The notes under the pieces were generated by a model. It worked only from the letters and a program-made list of their open reading frames with translations, had not been told where the DNA came from and ran no database searches. A stretch of 43,562 bases of DNA from a virus: positions 1 through 43,562 of the IMG/VR virus record IMGVR_UViG_3300028840_004424. The stretch is one strand, 5' to 3'. The first letter of the stretch is position 1; every line of letters starts with the position of its first letter. Made by a program: the position numbers and the translations under genes. This document shows positions 8,102 to 14,733 of the stretch, one piece after another.

Positions 8102-8758
8102 CTAGGGTTTGAAGTCCTTGGAGTAAGAATTTTTCGTTTTATACATGTATTTTGATAGTACACTCGGATCTATCTCTATCGACACATCACCCGGTAAAAG
8201 AGCCTTGTCCTCAAAAAACCACTCACCTCCAATTTGCACACCCCAGGGATAACGGTTCGCGATAGGTAATCCCCCGCGTCGTTCTGTAATAGCTGACCAG
8301 TTCGATATTCTTCCCTTTTGTGTATCCGTAGCCCATTGATCGGGGGGAAATAAAATGCCATCCTGTGCCTTTTGGAGCGATTCTGTGAGCAGTGGAGAAA
8401 AGTCAGACCAATTTTTAGATCTCATAATGTCCCGACGTTTTAGCTTTGGTTCTGTGCAGTATTTAGATCCGTGATACCTACCCCCTGGACGACAAAACTT
8501 TCCGTCTCGTGTCCATGCGGGATTGATCGGTTGCGAAAACCTAATCCACATTTTACCGTAGCTATACTTGTGTTTTGAAAAATATGGATGGAGCAAGCAC
8601 CTATTGATCAATGCCCATAGCATCGATGCAATTTTTTCTTGCTGTTGATCTTTTGTTAGCCCTTTTAGTCCCTCGCCCATACATCCCCTGCCCGCCCAAA
8701 GTAGATCATCATCTGTAATTATCAGATCCCTGTACTTTGACTTATAAATAGTTGCCAT
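8102..8758 (-). CDS. Uncharacterised protein, possibly a cell-wall hydrolase
   Basis: The 218-residue protein has an N-terminal part (LLWAGRGCMGEGLKG, then IASMLWALINRCLLHPYF) that resembles the helix-plus-NR arrangement of SleB-like or lysozyme-like wall hydrolases, where an acidic residue precedes a helix ending in NR. The middle is Trp, Gly and Pro-rich (RPGGRYHGSKYC). No signal peptide is seen. The family assignment is weak. The gene follows a long structured leader (8774-8867), and AAAAAAGGAGAAATC precedes the ATG. It could be a lysis or virion enzyme, or an unrelated phage protein. Confidence 0.6.
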   Translation of the reverse strand: MATIYKSKYRDLIITDDDLLWAGRGCMGEGLKGLTKDQQQEKIASMLWALINRCLLHPYFSKHKYSYGKMWIRFSQPINPAWTRDGKFCRPGGRYHGSKYCTEPKLKRRDIMRSKNWSDFSPLLTESLQKAQDGILFPPDQWATDTQKGRISNWSAITERRGGLPIANRYPWGVQIGGEWFFEDKALLPGDVSIEIDPSVLSKYMYKTKNSYSKDFKP

Positions 8759-8773
8759 GATTTCTCCTTTTTT

Positions 8774-8867
8774 AAAATGTACTCCAAAGAACCCATGATT
8801 GACTCGAAAAAGTCACAAAACAAAGGGGGGTTTGTATGGAAATCATGGGCTCATCGGAATACATTTT
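8774..8867 (-). promoter_or_regulatory. 27-bp RNA stem-loop in the leader of the 8758 gene
   Basis: Arms 8774-8800 and 8841-8867 are inverted. In the minus-strand transcript 26 of 27 positions pair: 23 Watson-Crick, three G-U, and one U-U mismatch. As plus-strand RNA the three wobble positions become A-C mismatches, so selection appears to act on the minus transcript. The 40-base loop holds an inner TGACT/AGTCA stem. The structure ends 16 bases before the ATG, next to the ribosome site, so it could be an RNase III target, a terminator-like element or a translation switch. Confidence 0.65.
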
Positions 8868-8875
8868 TATTACCT

Positions 8876-9757
8876 CTAATTATTGCACGGGCAAAAACGC
8901 ATAAGGTCTTGATGTGCTGAATCGCAATTTGTATCTACTGAGCGAACTCGACCAGCAATATAACCTCCTCCCCATCTACCCGAGCAACCAATCCCTCCAT
9001 ATTTGGTGTATGTTGAGTCGAACCAAGCAAAGCTCTCAGCCGGTTGCCAGGGCCACGTATGTGGGGGGCTACCAAGGATCTCTATAAGCTGTCTACAGTT
9101 GTAGTCTGATCCCCTATGCCCAGCAAAATAGATGATTGTCTCTAAATCACAACCACCATTGTTTCTGCAAAATTCAGTACATCCCCAGGTTTTAGGGGCG
9201 ACATACCAGCAAGCCCCACCGACATAGGAGCCTTTGTGTGTTGCTAGAGTTGGCCCGATAATATCGGGGCAATTAGTATCAGGACCGGTATCGGTATCAG
9301 GACCAGTGTCGGTATCAGGACCAGTGTCGGTATCAGGACCGGTATCGGTATCAGGACCAGTGTCGGTATCAGGACCAGGGCCGGTATCAGGACCGGTGTC
9401 GGTATCAGGACCAGTGTCGGTATCAGGACCAGGGCCGGTATCAGGACCAGTGTCGGTATCAGGACCAGGGCCGGTATCAGGACCGGTGTCGGTATCAGGA
9501 CCAGTGTCGGTATCAGGACCAGGGCCGGTATCAGGACCAGTGTCGGTATCAGGACCAGTGTCGGTATCAGGACCGGTATCGGTATCAGGACCAGTGTCGG
9601 TATCAGGACCAGGGCCGGTATCAGGACCGGTGTCGGTATCAGGACCAGTGTCAGTGTCAATAACCACTATGCCAGAATCGGTTAATTGACCAGAAAAGGA
9701 CGGTCCGCTCGAGCAGCAAGAAAAAAACATCATAAAAAGTGACAGGTGCTTAATCAT
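8876..9757 (-). CDS. Lipoprotein with PDTDTG repeats and Cys/Trp-rich C-terminal domain
   Basis: A short hydrophobic leader ends in FFSCCSSG, a plausible lipobox. Residues of about 30-160 are a low-complexity array of PDTDTG/PDTGPG units. The last 130 residues form a Cys-rich domain (CWYVAPKTWGCTEFC, NNGGCD, YNCRQLIEILG, GGIGCSGRWGGG, DLMRFCPCNN) with at least ten Cys, presumably disulfide-bonded and extracytoplasmic. ATG at 9757 with AAGG six bases upstream is preferred over TTG at 9763. Such acidic linkers plus CWY...C domains are known from myxobacterial and Bradymonadia surface proteins. Possible roles are superinfection exclusion or surface modification of the host, which is inference. 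Confidence 0.75.
   Translation of the reverse strand: MIKHLSLFMMFFSCCSSGPSFSGQLTDSGIVVIDTDTGPDTDTGPDTGPGPDTDTGPDTDTGPDTDTGPDTDTGPDTGPGPDTDTGPDTDTGPDTGPGPDTDTGPDTGPGPDTDTGPDTDTGPDTGPGPDTDTGPDTDTGPDTDTGPDTDTGPDTDTGPDTNCPDIIGPTLATHKGSYVGGACWYVAPKTWGCTEFCRNNGGCDLETIIYFAGHRGSDYNCRQLIEILGSPPHTWPWQPAESFAWFDSTYTKYGGIGCSGRWGGGYIAGRVRSVDTNCDSAHQDLMRFCPCNN
9277..9663. repeat. 18-bp-unit minisatellite encoding PDTDTG repeats
   Basis: About 21 units of a degenerate 18-base motif related to GGTATCAGGACCAGTGTC lie in the lipoprotein gene. Two unit types alternate: one encodes GPDTDT and one carries GGGCC and encodes GPGPDT. All six frames are largely open through the array, which explains the long spurious ORFs here. 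The array length is likely to vary between isolates. Confidence 0.9.
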
Positions 9758-9917
9758 TTTCAACCTTGTTTCGATGTCTTTCTTTTCGTTTCAAAATGTC
9801 GTTTGTTGTTGGCAACATCAAACAATAACGACACAACCAAACACCCCTAAATTTTACCACGACAGATCTATCTTTGCAGATAAAACATAGGAGCCGGTTT
9901 TTTTGATGGCGCTTCAT
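9750..9917 (-). CDS. 55-residue double-CxxC zinc-finger-like protein
   Basis: This ORF is short and easy to miss. It starts at ATG 9917 in an ATGA overlap with the preceding gene and ends eight bases inside the lipoprotein gene. The product has CFIC near residues 11-14 and CRYC near 29-32, spaced like a treble-clef or ribbon zinc site, and a strongly basic C-terminus (LKRKERHRNK). Position, overlaps and the paired CxxC motifs support a real gene. A DNA- or RNA-binding role is inferred. Confidence 0.65.
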   Translation of the reverse strand: MKRHQKNRLLCFICKDRSVVVKFRGVWLCRYCLMLPTTNDILKRKERHRNKVEND

Positions 9918-10180
9918 CTGTCAACAGTCCCATTACTATTGATAACATTGCCGCAAAAACCGCAACGATGATTACCGTTATCAGTATTGCTATTTTTCTC
10001 ATTATTGATCTTGTTTTTGATTTCATTTAATTCCGTCTCCAAGAGTGTTGCGCGATTCAGTAAATGGATAACAATCCACGTACCGAACATAGGACACCTA
10101 GAATAATTCGATGTGCAACTCCTAAAGTTATCCTTGTGCACACAGTCGGTACATGGATTAATCATCCTATCCTCAATCAT
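9914..10180 (-). CDS. Cys-rich small protein with two zinc-type clusters
   Basis: The ATG at 10180 makes an ATGA overlap with the upstream gene; an in-frame ATG at 10222 would overlap it by 46 bases and is less likely. The product (88 residues) has CTDC and CTSNYSRC in the N-terminal third, a predicted coiled-coil helix (RATLLETELNEIKNKINNE), and CGFC near the C-terminus. It is the first of several zinc-type proteins in this operon. No family was recognised. Confidence 0.6.
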   Translation of the reverse strand: MIEDRMINPCTDCVHKDNFRSCTSNYSRCPMFGTWIVIHLLNRATLLETELNEIKNKINNEKNSNTDNGNHRCGFCGNVINSNGTVDR

Positions 10181-10503
10181 CTCTTGACTGGAAATGTTTT
10201 TTCGGTCTTTGTGGGTTTCCATTCTTGAATCGTTGTCATGTAGCTCCCAGGGGGAAGTTCAACCTCGTGTGTTTCGAGAATTGCGTCTGGTAGGTTGTCA
10301 CTTTCCAACCATTCGCAGATTGTCTCTCCCTGTTCGTTTTTTGCTTCAAGAGTGTATCGTCTTGGTAATTTGGTCATTTTTTTTCCTTTCTTGTTTTGGT
10401 TTATTTGTCCTCTGGGTATGATATCTTCCAGAAAAATCGGGACCCTTTCTTCTTTCTGTTCAAGCCAAGTTTGTTTGTTTGTCCATCCTTTGTGCTTGTT
10501 CAT
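10177..10503 (-). CDS. Uncharacterised small protein; GWTNKQTW N-terminus
   Basis: The frame runs 108 codons from ATG 10503 (ribosome site AAGGGGGG) and contains a second well-placed start at 10377 (AAGGA seven bases upstream). The first 42 residues begin MNKHKGWTNKQTW, recalling the GWTNxxTW start of a small phage protein family. The shorter product of 66 residues (MTKLPRRYTLEAKNEQGE...) looks like a compact beta protein. Either a single protein or two nested products are possible. Function unknown. Confidence 0.55.
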   Translation of the reverse strand: MNKHKGWTNKQTWLEQKEERVPIFLEDIIPRGQINQNKKGKKMTKLPRRYTLEAKNEQGETICEWLESDNLPDAILETHEVELPPGSYMTTIQEWKPTKTEKTFPVKR

Positions 10504-10516
10504 GATACCCCCCTTT

Positions 10517-10924
10517 TTACAGACTTTCGATCTTGTGCTTTAAGGCCTTAAAAAGCCTTACGTTTTTCTTTTTATCATTGTGTTCGAACGTCCCTGTATA
10601 GTAGACATTTCTGCAACTATGAGTAACGCTGCTCTCATAGTAATACAGATCACCGTCAAAATGGATCGGCACTTCGAAAGAGTTTTGTTTTTCGGACGAT
10701 CTGCGACTAGACGCGGAGCCGGGGGGGGTCCAAAAGTAGCTTCTGGACCATTTCTCATGATGAGAGATCACTGAGTCTATTTGGTTGATCAAGCTCTCTT
10801 TTCTTTTTTTGATCTCGTCTTTTATCCTAGAACATGTCCAGGATTTAAAAGCCTGCAAGTTTAGGCTTTTCGCTTTTTTTAACAAGTCTGCTTTTGTGGT
10901 TTTTTTTGCTGTTTGATTTTTCAT
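10517..10924 (-). CDS. SAP/HeH-like N-terminal domain protein
   Basis: ATG 10924 is favoured by AAAGGGG seven bases upstream; the in-frame ATG at 10999 lacks this. The first 45 residues are Lys-rich and include a helix-extended-helix pattern (ADLLKKAKSLNLQAFKSW, then SRIKDEIKKRKESL) like SAP or Rho-N domains that bind nucleic acid. The remainder is hydrophilic with a Tyr-rich beta stretch (GDLYYYESS). Its 5' leader is a near copy of that of the next upstream gene (start 11198). Confidence 0.6.
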   Translation of the reverse strand: MKNQTAKKTTKADLLKKAKSLNLQAFKSWTCSRIKDEIKKRKESLINQIDSVISHHEKWSRSYFWTPPGSASSRRSSEKQNSFEVPIHFDGDLYYYESSVTHSCRNVYYTGTFEHNDKKKNVRLFKALKHKIESL

Positions 10925-10991
10925 TTTTTTACCCCTTTGTTTTGTTTTGTTTTCTATCTCTTTGATACTGGGATGCCATGCAATACTCTTC

Positions 10992-11198
10992 TTAATCAAT
11001 AAAATCTTTTATAGTTTGTACAACGGCTTTTTTAGTTTTGCCAGTCGTCCACTTGTAAAAAAACACGTCATCATCCTTATGGGCGTACGCGTTTGCATAC
11101 CATTCGCCAGTGGCTTCTTTATATATTTTGAATAGATATTTTGAGCTGTTCATTTCGCCTTTGAATTGCGTTTCTTGGCCTTTTTTTATCTTTACCAT
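10992..11198 (-). CDS. Small uncharacterised protein, first gene after promoter P2
   Basis: This 68-residue protein is rich in Lys and aromatic residues (YLFKIYKEATGEWYANAYAHKDDDVFFYKW), suggesting a small beta sheet, and ends in a helix (KKAVVQTIKDFID). AAAGGGGTGAGAAA precedes the ATG. It is about 27 bases from the predicted start of P2. The end overlaps the beginning of the longer reading of the SAP-like frame by eight bases. Function unknown; early host-takeover roles are common for such genes, but nothing here shows one. Confidence 0.6.
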   Translation of the reverse strand: MVKIKKGQETQFKGEMNSSKYLFKIYKEATGEWYANAYAHKDDDVFFYKWTTGKTKKAVVQTIKDFID

Positions 11199-11231
11199 TT
11201 TCTCACCCCTTTGTTTTGCTTCCTATCTCTA

Positions 11232-11260
11232 TTAGTAACCTGTCACCTGTCACCTGTCAA
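11232..11260 (-). promoter_or_regulatory. Promoter P2 with three GACAGGT repeats in the spacer
   Basis: TTGACA (11260-11255) is followed by 17 bases and a weaker -10, TACTAA (11237-11232). The -35 and spacer contain three perfect 7-bp direct repeats of GACAGGT. Upstream lies a 40-base A/T tract (long A and T runs at 11262-11300) that could serve as an UP element or end the previous transcript. It aligns base for base with P1 and P3. Confidence 0.65.
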
Positions 11261-11299
11261 TAAAAAAAAGGCAAAAAATGATTTTTTTTTAAAAAAAAA

Positions 11300-11671
11300 T
11301 TATTCGTCAGTAGAAATACACAGGGGTGGACTAGTAAAACTAAGCTGAACATGAGTCTGAAATTCAAACTGATGATCACATGCTTCGCAATTGATCTCGT
11401 GTGTATCCTCTGTGTGATATTCTTCTAAATCACCGTCATGCATATCGAAAACAGCGGAGCACCCAGGGCACCTCACGTGATTAGGGTGTGTCACCTCTCC
11501 AGTGCTTGTGTCTAGATCATTACACGAATTACAAAGTGTCTTAAAGCCTTTTGGAAATAAAATCAATGTGTTACACCTGAAACAGCATTCACCGGCGTCA
11601 ATCTGTGCCTTTTTCAGAGCAACCCAGTCTATACGCCCAGTGTTATCAATGTGATCATTTATACTTATCAT
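11300..11671 (-). CDS. Zinc-ribbon protein with four CxxC pairs
   Basis: The 123-residue protein contains CFRC and CNSC in the first half, then CPGC and CEAC in the second, consistent with two zinc ribbons. GGAGAGTCAA precedes the ATG. It lies directly after the cysteine protease gene in transcription order and just before the A/T tract and promoter P2. Zinc ribbons of this kind bind nucleic acids or proteins; no specific function can be given. Confidence 0.7.
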   Translation of the reverse strand: MISINDHIDNTGRIDWVALKKAQIDAGECCFRCNTLILFPKGFKTLCNSCNDLDTSTGEVTHPNHVRCPGCSAVFDMHDGDLEEYHTEDTHEINCEACDHQFEFQTHVQLSFTSPPLCISTDE

Positions 11672-11693
11672 TTGACTCTCCTTTTTTTGTAGA

Positions 11694-12506
11694 TCAAATG
11701 AGATCCATTTTTGTGGCAGTCCAAAGATCGAAACATTTATTTAGTGCACTTTCTGCCATCCAAAAATGACCATTGATCCCCCATCCCGACCCCCAGGAAT
11801 TACGACCGACAAATTCAACCCGAGATCCCCTGCGCTTAAAGCCAGTAAGAAGCATAGAGTGATTACCAACTGGATTGGGAAAAGATCCAAAAACCTTTTC
11901 ACCACCTCGATAAAGCTGAAACTCCCGGTTTACCGGTGTGCAAAACTCAACGGGATGATTATTGACAATGCATCCAACGATCTGATCAACCAGTGCACTA
12001 CCTGTTTTTTTTAATCTCCAAAATGAGTTAATACGATTATTACTCGCCATGGTAAACATATCCACAGGTGGAGAGGTTGTAAGATCTTTTAATCTGTCTG
12101 AGTATGGAAAATACTTTTCGAGTACGATCCCGGCCTTGGTGAGCTGAGAAAAAGCAAGGCGCGGATAAGTACCCGTATCGCGATCTGTTGCATCATGCGC
12201 AGCTCTGGAGATAAAATACAAAAAACGTCGTGAGTACTGCTGAACCCACTTGCCACCTTTTTCAATGCCGACCAAAATTTCGAACATATCACATATTGAG
12301 TTTGCAACACACGTTCCCGCACTGCCTTGGTTTGAGATCGGTGTATACTCAGGGATATAATGTTCTTCAACATCTTCATATTTTTCACCCACCATGTTTT
12401 TTTTGTTTACCGAAAATTCAGCCAACAACCGATCGACATCATAATCTTTTGCTGATACCGGGTCACGTAAGACGCCTGATACCGTAGTGATTATTTCGTT
12501 GGACAT
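11694..12506 (-). CDS. Papain-like (C1 family) cysteine protease
   Basis: The catalytic set of papain-fold peptidases is complete: oxyanion-hole Q60 and nucleophile C66 in ISNQGSAGTCVANS, His216 in GNHSMLLTGF, and Asn236 in GRNSWGSGWG. The 270-residue length with a 50-residue N-terminal extension fits a bacterial C1 enzyme. No signal peptide is present, so it should act in the cytoplasm. GGAGGTCAAAGA precedes the ATG, and it overlaps the lipoprotein gene by 16 bases. Phage C1 peptidases are uncommon. Host-protein cleavage, virion processing or injection into the host are all open. Confidence 0.88.
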   Translation of the reverse strand: MSNEIITTVSGVLRDPVSAKDYDVDRLLAEFSVNKKNMVGEKYEDVEEHYIPEYTPISNQGSAGTCVANSICDMFEILVGIEKGGKWVQQYSRRFLYFISRAAHDATDRDTGTYPRLAFSQLTKAGIVLEKYFPYSDRLKDLTTSPPVDMFTMASNNRINSFWRLKKTGSALVDQIVGCIVNNHPVEFCTPVNREFQLYRGGEKVFGSFPNPVGNHSMLLTGFKRRGSRVEFVGRNSWGSGWGINGHFWMAESALNKCFDLWTATKMDLI

Positions 12507-12781
12507 TCTTTGACCTCCTTACATGTTTTTGCTTTTACAATACAGCCTGTATTCAGAAAAATATTTGCATCATCCTGCAGGCGTTTACATGTCGTTCCAA
12601 ATGACTCCCCCTTTTTATTGATCCACATCGGATCGCCAATTAGATCTTTACATTGTAAAGCCTCGATGTTTTTGCCTGCTTGATCACATAAATGGGTGTC
12701 GGGTTTCGGATCTGGCTTTGGTGGTACGGGGGGGCCGCATCGAATAATTAGGATTGTCGCAAGCATGATTAAAAATTTCAT
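12491..12781 (-). CDS. Cys-rich lipoprotein
   Basis: MKFLIMLATILIIRCG is a short lipoprotein signal with Cys near residue 15, followed by a Pro/Lys linker (PPVPPKPDPKPD). The mature part has six Cys in a pattern of C..A..IEALQC...FGTTC.....GCIVKAKTC.EVKEC, which resembles small periplasmic Cys-rich domains seen in phages of delta-type proteobacteria. It begins in an ATGA overlap with the preceding gene. A spanin (Rz1-like) or surface exclusion role is possible, but no partner is visible. Confidence 0.7.
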   Translation of the reverse strand: MKFLIMLATILIIRCGPPVPPKPDPKPDTHLCDQAGKNIEALQCKDLIGDPMWINKKGESFGTTCKRLQDDANIFLNTGCIVKAKTCKEVKECPTK

Positions 12782-13188
12782 TGTCCTTTTTCCTCATCAC
12801 CGAGTAAAATCCCGTCGTCTGATTTGTCTTGTATGGGTGTGACCACTGGCAAATCTCTGAGCTTGCCTTTTTTGTGTCTACTATGATCTGGTCTGGGTCT
12901 CATACCGGGCTGGTTTAGCATTGATACGCGTTGAAACATGTTCATTGCATCTCTGATACAGTTAGATAATAGCACATTACCATGTATTAGATGGCATGCC
13001 TCTTGTGTGTGTTGTTCTCCTATCATGAGCAGAAACGATGCACACTTATCGCCAATGCATGGCATGCTATTTCCACCCGAGTCAATACAAATCGGACATT
13101 TAAGTTCGGTCAGTTTTTTTGGTTTGGGTAGTTGTGGTTGTTTATTGTTTTCGGGTTGCTCATTGTTTTTTTGTTGTTCTTCTTTCAT
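12778..13188 (-). CDS. Protein with Cys cluster, unknown function
   Basis: The first 30 residues are Gln/Asn/Lys/Pro-rich. Residues of about 30-50 hold CPICIDSGGNSMPCIGDKC, a likely metal site. A short helical region with further Cys and His follows (HTQEACHLIHGN). The C-terminal third is basic and Pro-rich. AAAGGAAAAAAA precedes the ATG. It could be an adaptor with a zinc or iron-sulfur centre; no family was recognised. Confidence 0.6.
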   Translation of the reverse strand: MKEEQQKNNEQPENNKQPQLPKPKKLTELKCPICIDSGGNSMPCIGDKCASFLLMIGEQHTQEACHLIHGNVLLSNCIRDAMNMFQRVSMLNQPGMRPRPDHSRHKKGKLRDLPVVTPIQDKSDDGILLGDEEKGQ

Positions 13189-13209
13189 TTTTTTTTCCTT
13201 TGTTGGTTT

Positions 13210-13380
13210 TTATTCGTCCAAAGTAAATCCCTTGTCAAACGCCCATATTACAAGATCGTTAGTTTCAAAAACCTCTTCAGGCGACATGTTTCCTTGTATC
13301 CATTCGATTGCTTTTTCAAGCAGCGTACTGGGTATCATTTCACTGATAAAATCTTCATCTTGTTTTACAGTTGTTGCCAT
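13210..13380 (-). CDS. 56-residue acidic phage protein
   Basis: A short ORF with a good ribosome site (AAAGGTAATAAAA) fills the gap between the Gly-rich repeat gene and the Cys-cluster gene. The product is acidic and helical (LLEKAIEWIQGNMSPEEVF, then DLVIWAFDKGF), and resembles many tiny phage proteins with an IxWI...PEEVF pattern. The coding-like composition and position support it. A 17-codon ORF (13439-13386) sits just upstream in the same operon. Confidence 0.65.
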   Translation of the reverse strand: MATTVKQDEDFISEMIPSTLLEKAIEWIQGNMSPEEVFETNDLVIWAFDKGFTLDE

Positions 13381-13438
13381 TTTTATTACCTTTCATTCGT
13401 TAAAATATCCAACAGCTTCGATGCATCTGACTCGCTCA

Positions 13439-13912
13439 TTATCCGCCATAGCCAGAGCCATAGCCATAGCCATAGCCAGAGCCATAGCCATCGCCATAGC
13501 CATAGCCGTAGCCAAAGCCAGCGCCATCGCCAGAGCCATAGCTATGGCCAGAGCCATAGCCATAGCCATCGCCAGAGCCATCGCCATAGCCATAGCCAGA
13601 GCCAGAGCCATCGCCATCGCCAGAGCCATAGCCAGAGCCAGCGCCATCGCCATCGCCAGAGCCATAGCCATAGCCATAGCCAGAGCCATCGCCATAGCCA
13701 TAGCCAAAGCCATCGCCATCGCCAAAGCCAGCGCCATAGCCATAGCCAGCGCCAAGCGCCATCGCTACATATTTATTGTTTGCTATAATTGGATCACTAA
13801 TTGCGAGACCTGTTTTTTGGGGACAATTAAAATTTACCCATTTATACACCCCGCTGGCACATGCTTTGCCTTTTACAATTACAAATTCTTTTGATATTTG
13901 CGGATGTTTCAT
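13439..13912 (-). CDS. Gly/Tyr/Ser/Asp repeat protein
   Basis: The N-terminal 50 residues look like an ordinary small domain (EFVIVKGKACASGVYKWVNF, then NKYVAMALGAG). The remaining 105 residues are an uninterrupted array of GYG, GSG, GDG and GFG units. It starts in an ATGA overlap with the DUF6948-like gene, which fixes the coding strand; the opposite frames (long Ala/Ile/Met or Ser/His/Gln runs) are artefacts of the repeat. Similar Gly-rich tails occur in other phage early proteins of unknown role. They may be flexible or phase-separating. Confidence 0.65.
   Translation of the reverse strand: MKHPQISKEFVIVKGKACASGVYKWVNFNCPQKTGLAISDPIIANNKYVAMALGAGYGYGAGFGDGDGFGYGYGDGSGYGYGYGSGDGDGAGSGYGSGDGDGSGSGYGYGDGSGDGYGYGSGHSYGSGDGAGFGYGYGYGDGYGSGYGYGYGSGYGG
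13442..13757. repeat. GCCATA/GCCAGA/GCCATC hexamer-type repeat
   Basis: About 52 units of six bases (GCCATA, GCCAGA, GCCATC, GCCAAA, GCCAGC) make a 316-base low-complexity tract inside the Gly-rich gene. Every frame is open. On the coding strand each unit gives Gly plus Tyr, Ser, Asp, Phe or Ala. Unit variants alternate without a longer period, which points to slippage followed by drift. Confidence 0.9.
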
Positions 13913-14193
13913 TTCTTATATTTAGCCCATTTTTTATTCGCGTCATCTGTGCACGTGACAACGCTGGTCAGACCACATAACCAAACATCGGGAGCCATGG
14001 CAGCAATCTTGCTTTTTTCCGTCGGCCCAGTGTTGGCCAGTTGATCAACGCCTTCTGTTGTACCCCAATAAATAGCCATGTTAGCATTATCAAGCACACA
14101 TTCTCTGCCACTTTTATTATGCGATCTTAGTGTGCCATGATATACTCCCCTGTATTCCGTCGTAATAATAACTTGTCTTTTTTTCGTTGTCAT
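13909..14193 (-). CDS. DUF6948-like small protein
   Basis: The pattern QVIITTEYRGVYHGTL, then GRECVLDNANMAIYWGTT, then a hydrophobic loop and a Thr/Cys-containing C-terminus (LTSVVTCTDDANKKW) matches small phage and bacterial proteins annotated as DUF6948. The family is a short beta-rich protein of unknown function. AAAGGAGTAATAAAA precedes the ATG. It is co-transcribed with the Gly-rich gene. Confidence 0.6.
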   Translation of the reverse strand: MTTKKRQVIITTEYRGVYHGTLRSHNKSGRECVLDNANMAIYWGTTEGVDQLANTGPTEKSKIAAMAPDVWLCGLTSVVTCTDDANKKWAKYKK

Positions 14194-14198
14194 TTTTA

Positions 14199-14495
14199 TT
14201 ACTCCTTTAGTTTTTCTTTTGCGATTTTATAAAGCACGAGATAGCCGATAAGGTCCATTATTGTATCTTCATCGCTGATATATTCGCTGTTTGCTTTTAT
14301 GTTTTTCAATCTTGACAGCTTATCGTCAATTCTAACTTGTAGTTGCATAAGCGGACTTGACTTGGAAAAAATTCTCAACGGTGCAAGCGCTGAATTTCCA
14401 TAAGCCTGGTTTTTTTTTATCAACATCATCTTGATGTCCGCCAACACTTGATTTAGCTCAAGCTCAAACTCAAATTTTTTTTGTTCTTCGGTCAT
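14199..14495 (-). CDS. Nmad1/DUF1599-like protein
   Basis: KNQAYGNSALAPLRIFSKSS, then RIDDKLSRLKNI, and DEDTIMDLIGYLVLYKIA reproduce the conserved order YGNS...RxxDKxxRL...DTxxDLxxYL of DUF1599, called nucleotide modification associated domain 1. The family has an all-alpha MazG-like architecture, and the conserved acids may bind a metal and nucleotide. Of 98 residues almost all belong to the domain. It may act in nucleotide pool handling or base modification during phage replication. Confidence 0.75.
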   Translation of the reverse strand: MTEEQKKFEFELELNQVLADIKMMLIKKNQAYGNSALAPLRIFSKSSPLMQLQVRIDDKLSRLKNIKANSEYISDEDTIMDLIGYLVLYKIAKEKLKE

Positions 14496-14550
14496 TTTGG
14501 GATACCCCTTGCTTTAATGAGTACAAATATTGATATAATTTGTTAGCATG

Positions 14551-14733
14551 TTACATGTCCCTATTAATTAGATCTAATTGGAAACTAATTTGTTTTAATG
14601 TCTTTAAGATCTCTTTTAAAATTTCGTCTTGATTTATATAGTAACTACATTGATTATTTTCCGTATCAAAAGCGGAACAATTTTCTACTAGACATTTTTT
14701 ATCACGCAACGGACACATTTTTATGTTTGTCAT
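14551..14733 (-). CDS. 60-residue Cys-rich phage protein
   Basis: MCPLRDKKCLVENCSAFD followed by NQC gives four Cys in a short N-terminal cluster, a pattern (CPL..KCi...C...C) found in many phage mini-proteins that probably bind zinc. The C-terminal half is a single amphipathic helix (EILKEILKTLKQISFQLDLIN). AAAAGGGGAATTAA precedes the ATG. It is the first gene after promoter P3. Confidence 0.65.
   Translation of the reverse strand: MTNIKMCPLRDKKCLVENCSAFDTENNQCSYYINQDEILKEILKTLKQISFQLDLINRDM

Noticed and set aside
9234-9689. ORFs of SGPVSV or LIPTLV repeats over the lipoprotein
   Set aside because: These are other frames of the 18-base repeat; only the frame with a lipobox and a Cys-rich domain looks real.
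13386-13439. 17-codon ORF between the Gly-rich gene and the 56-residue gene
   Set aside because: It overlaps its neighbours neatly (TAATG) but is too short to support as a gene.
12938-13894. Plus-strand ORFs with Ala/Ile or Ser/His/Gln repeats
   Set aside because: They are antisense to the Gly-rich gene and to two other well-supported minus-strand genes.
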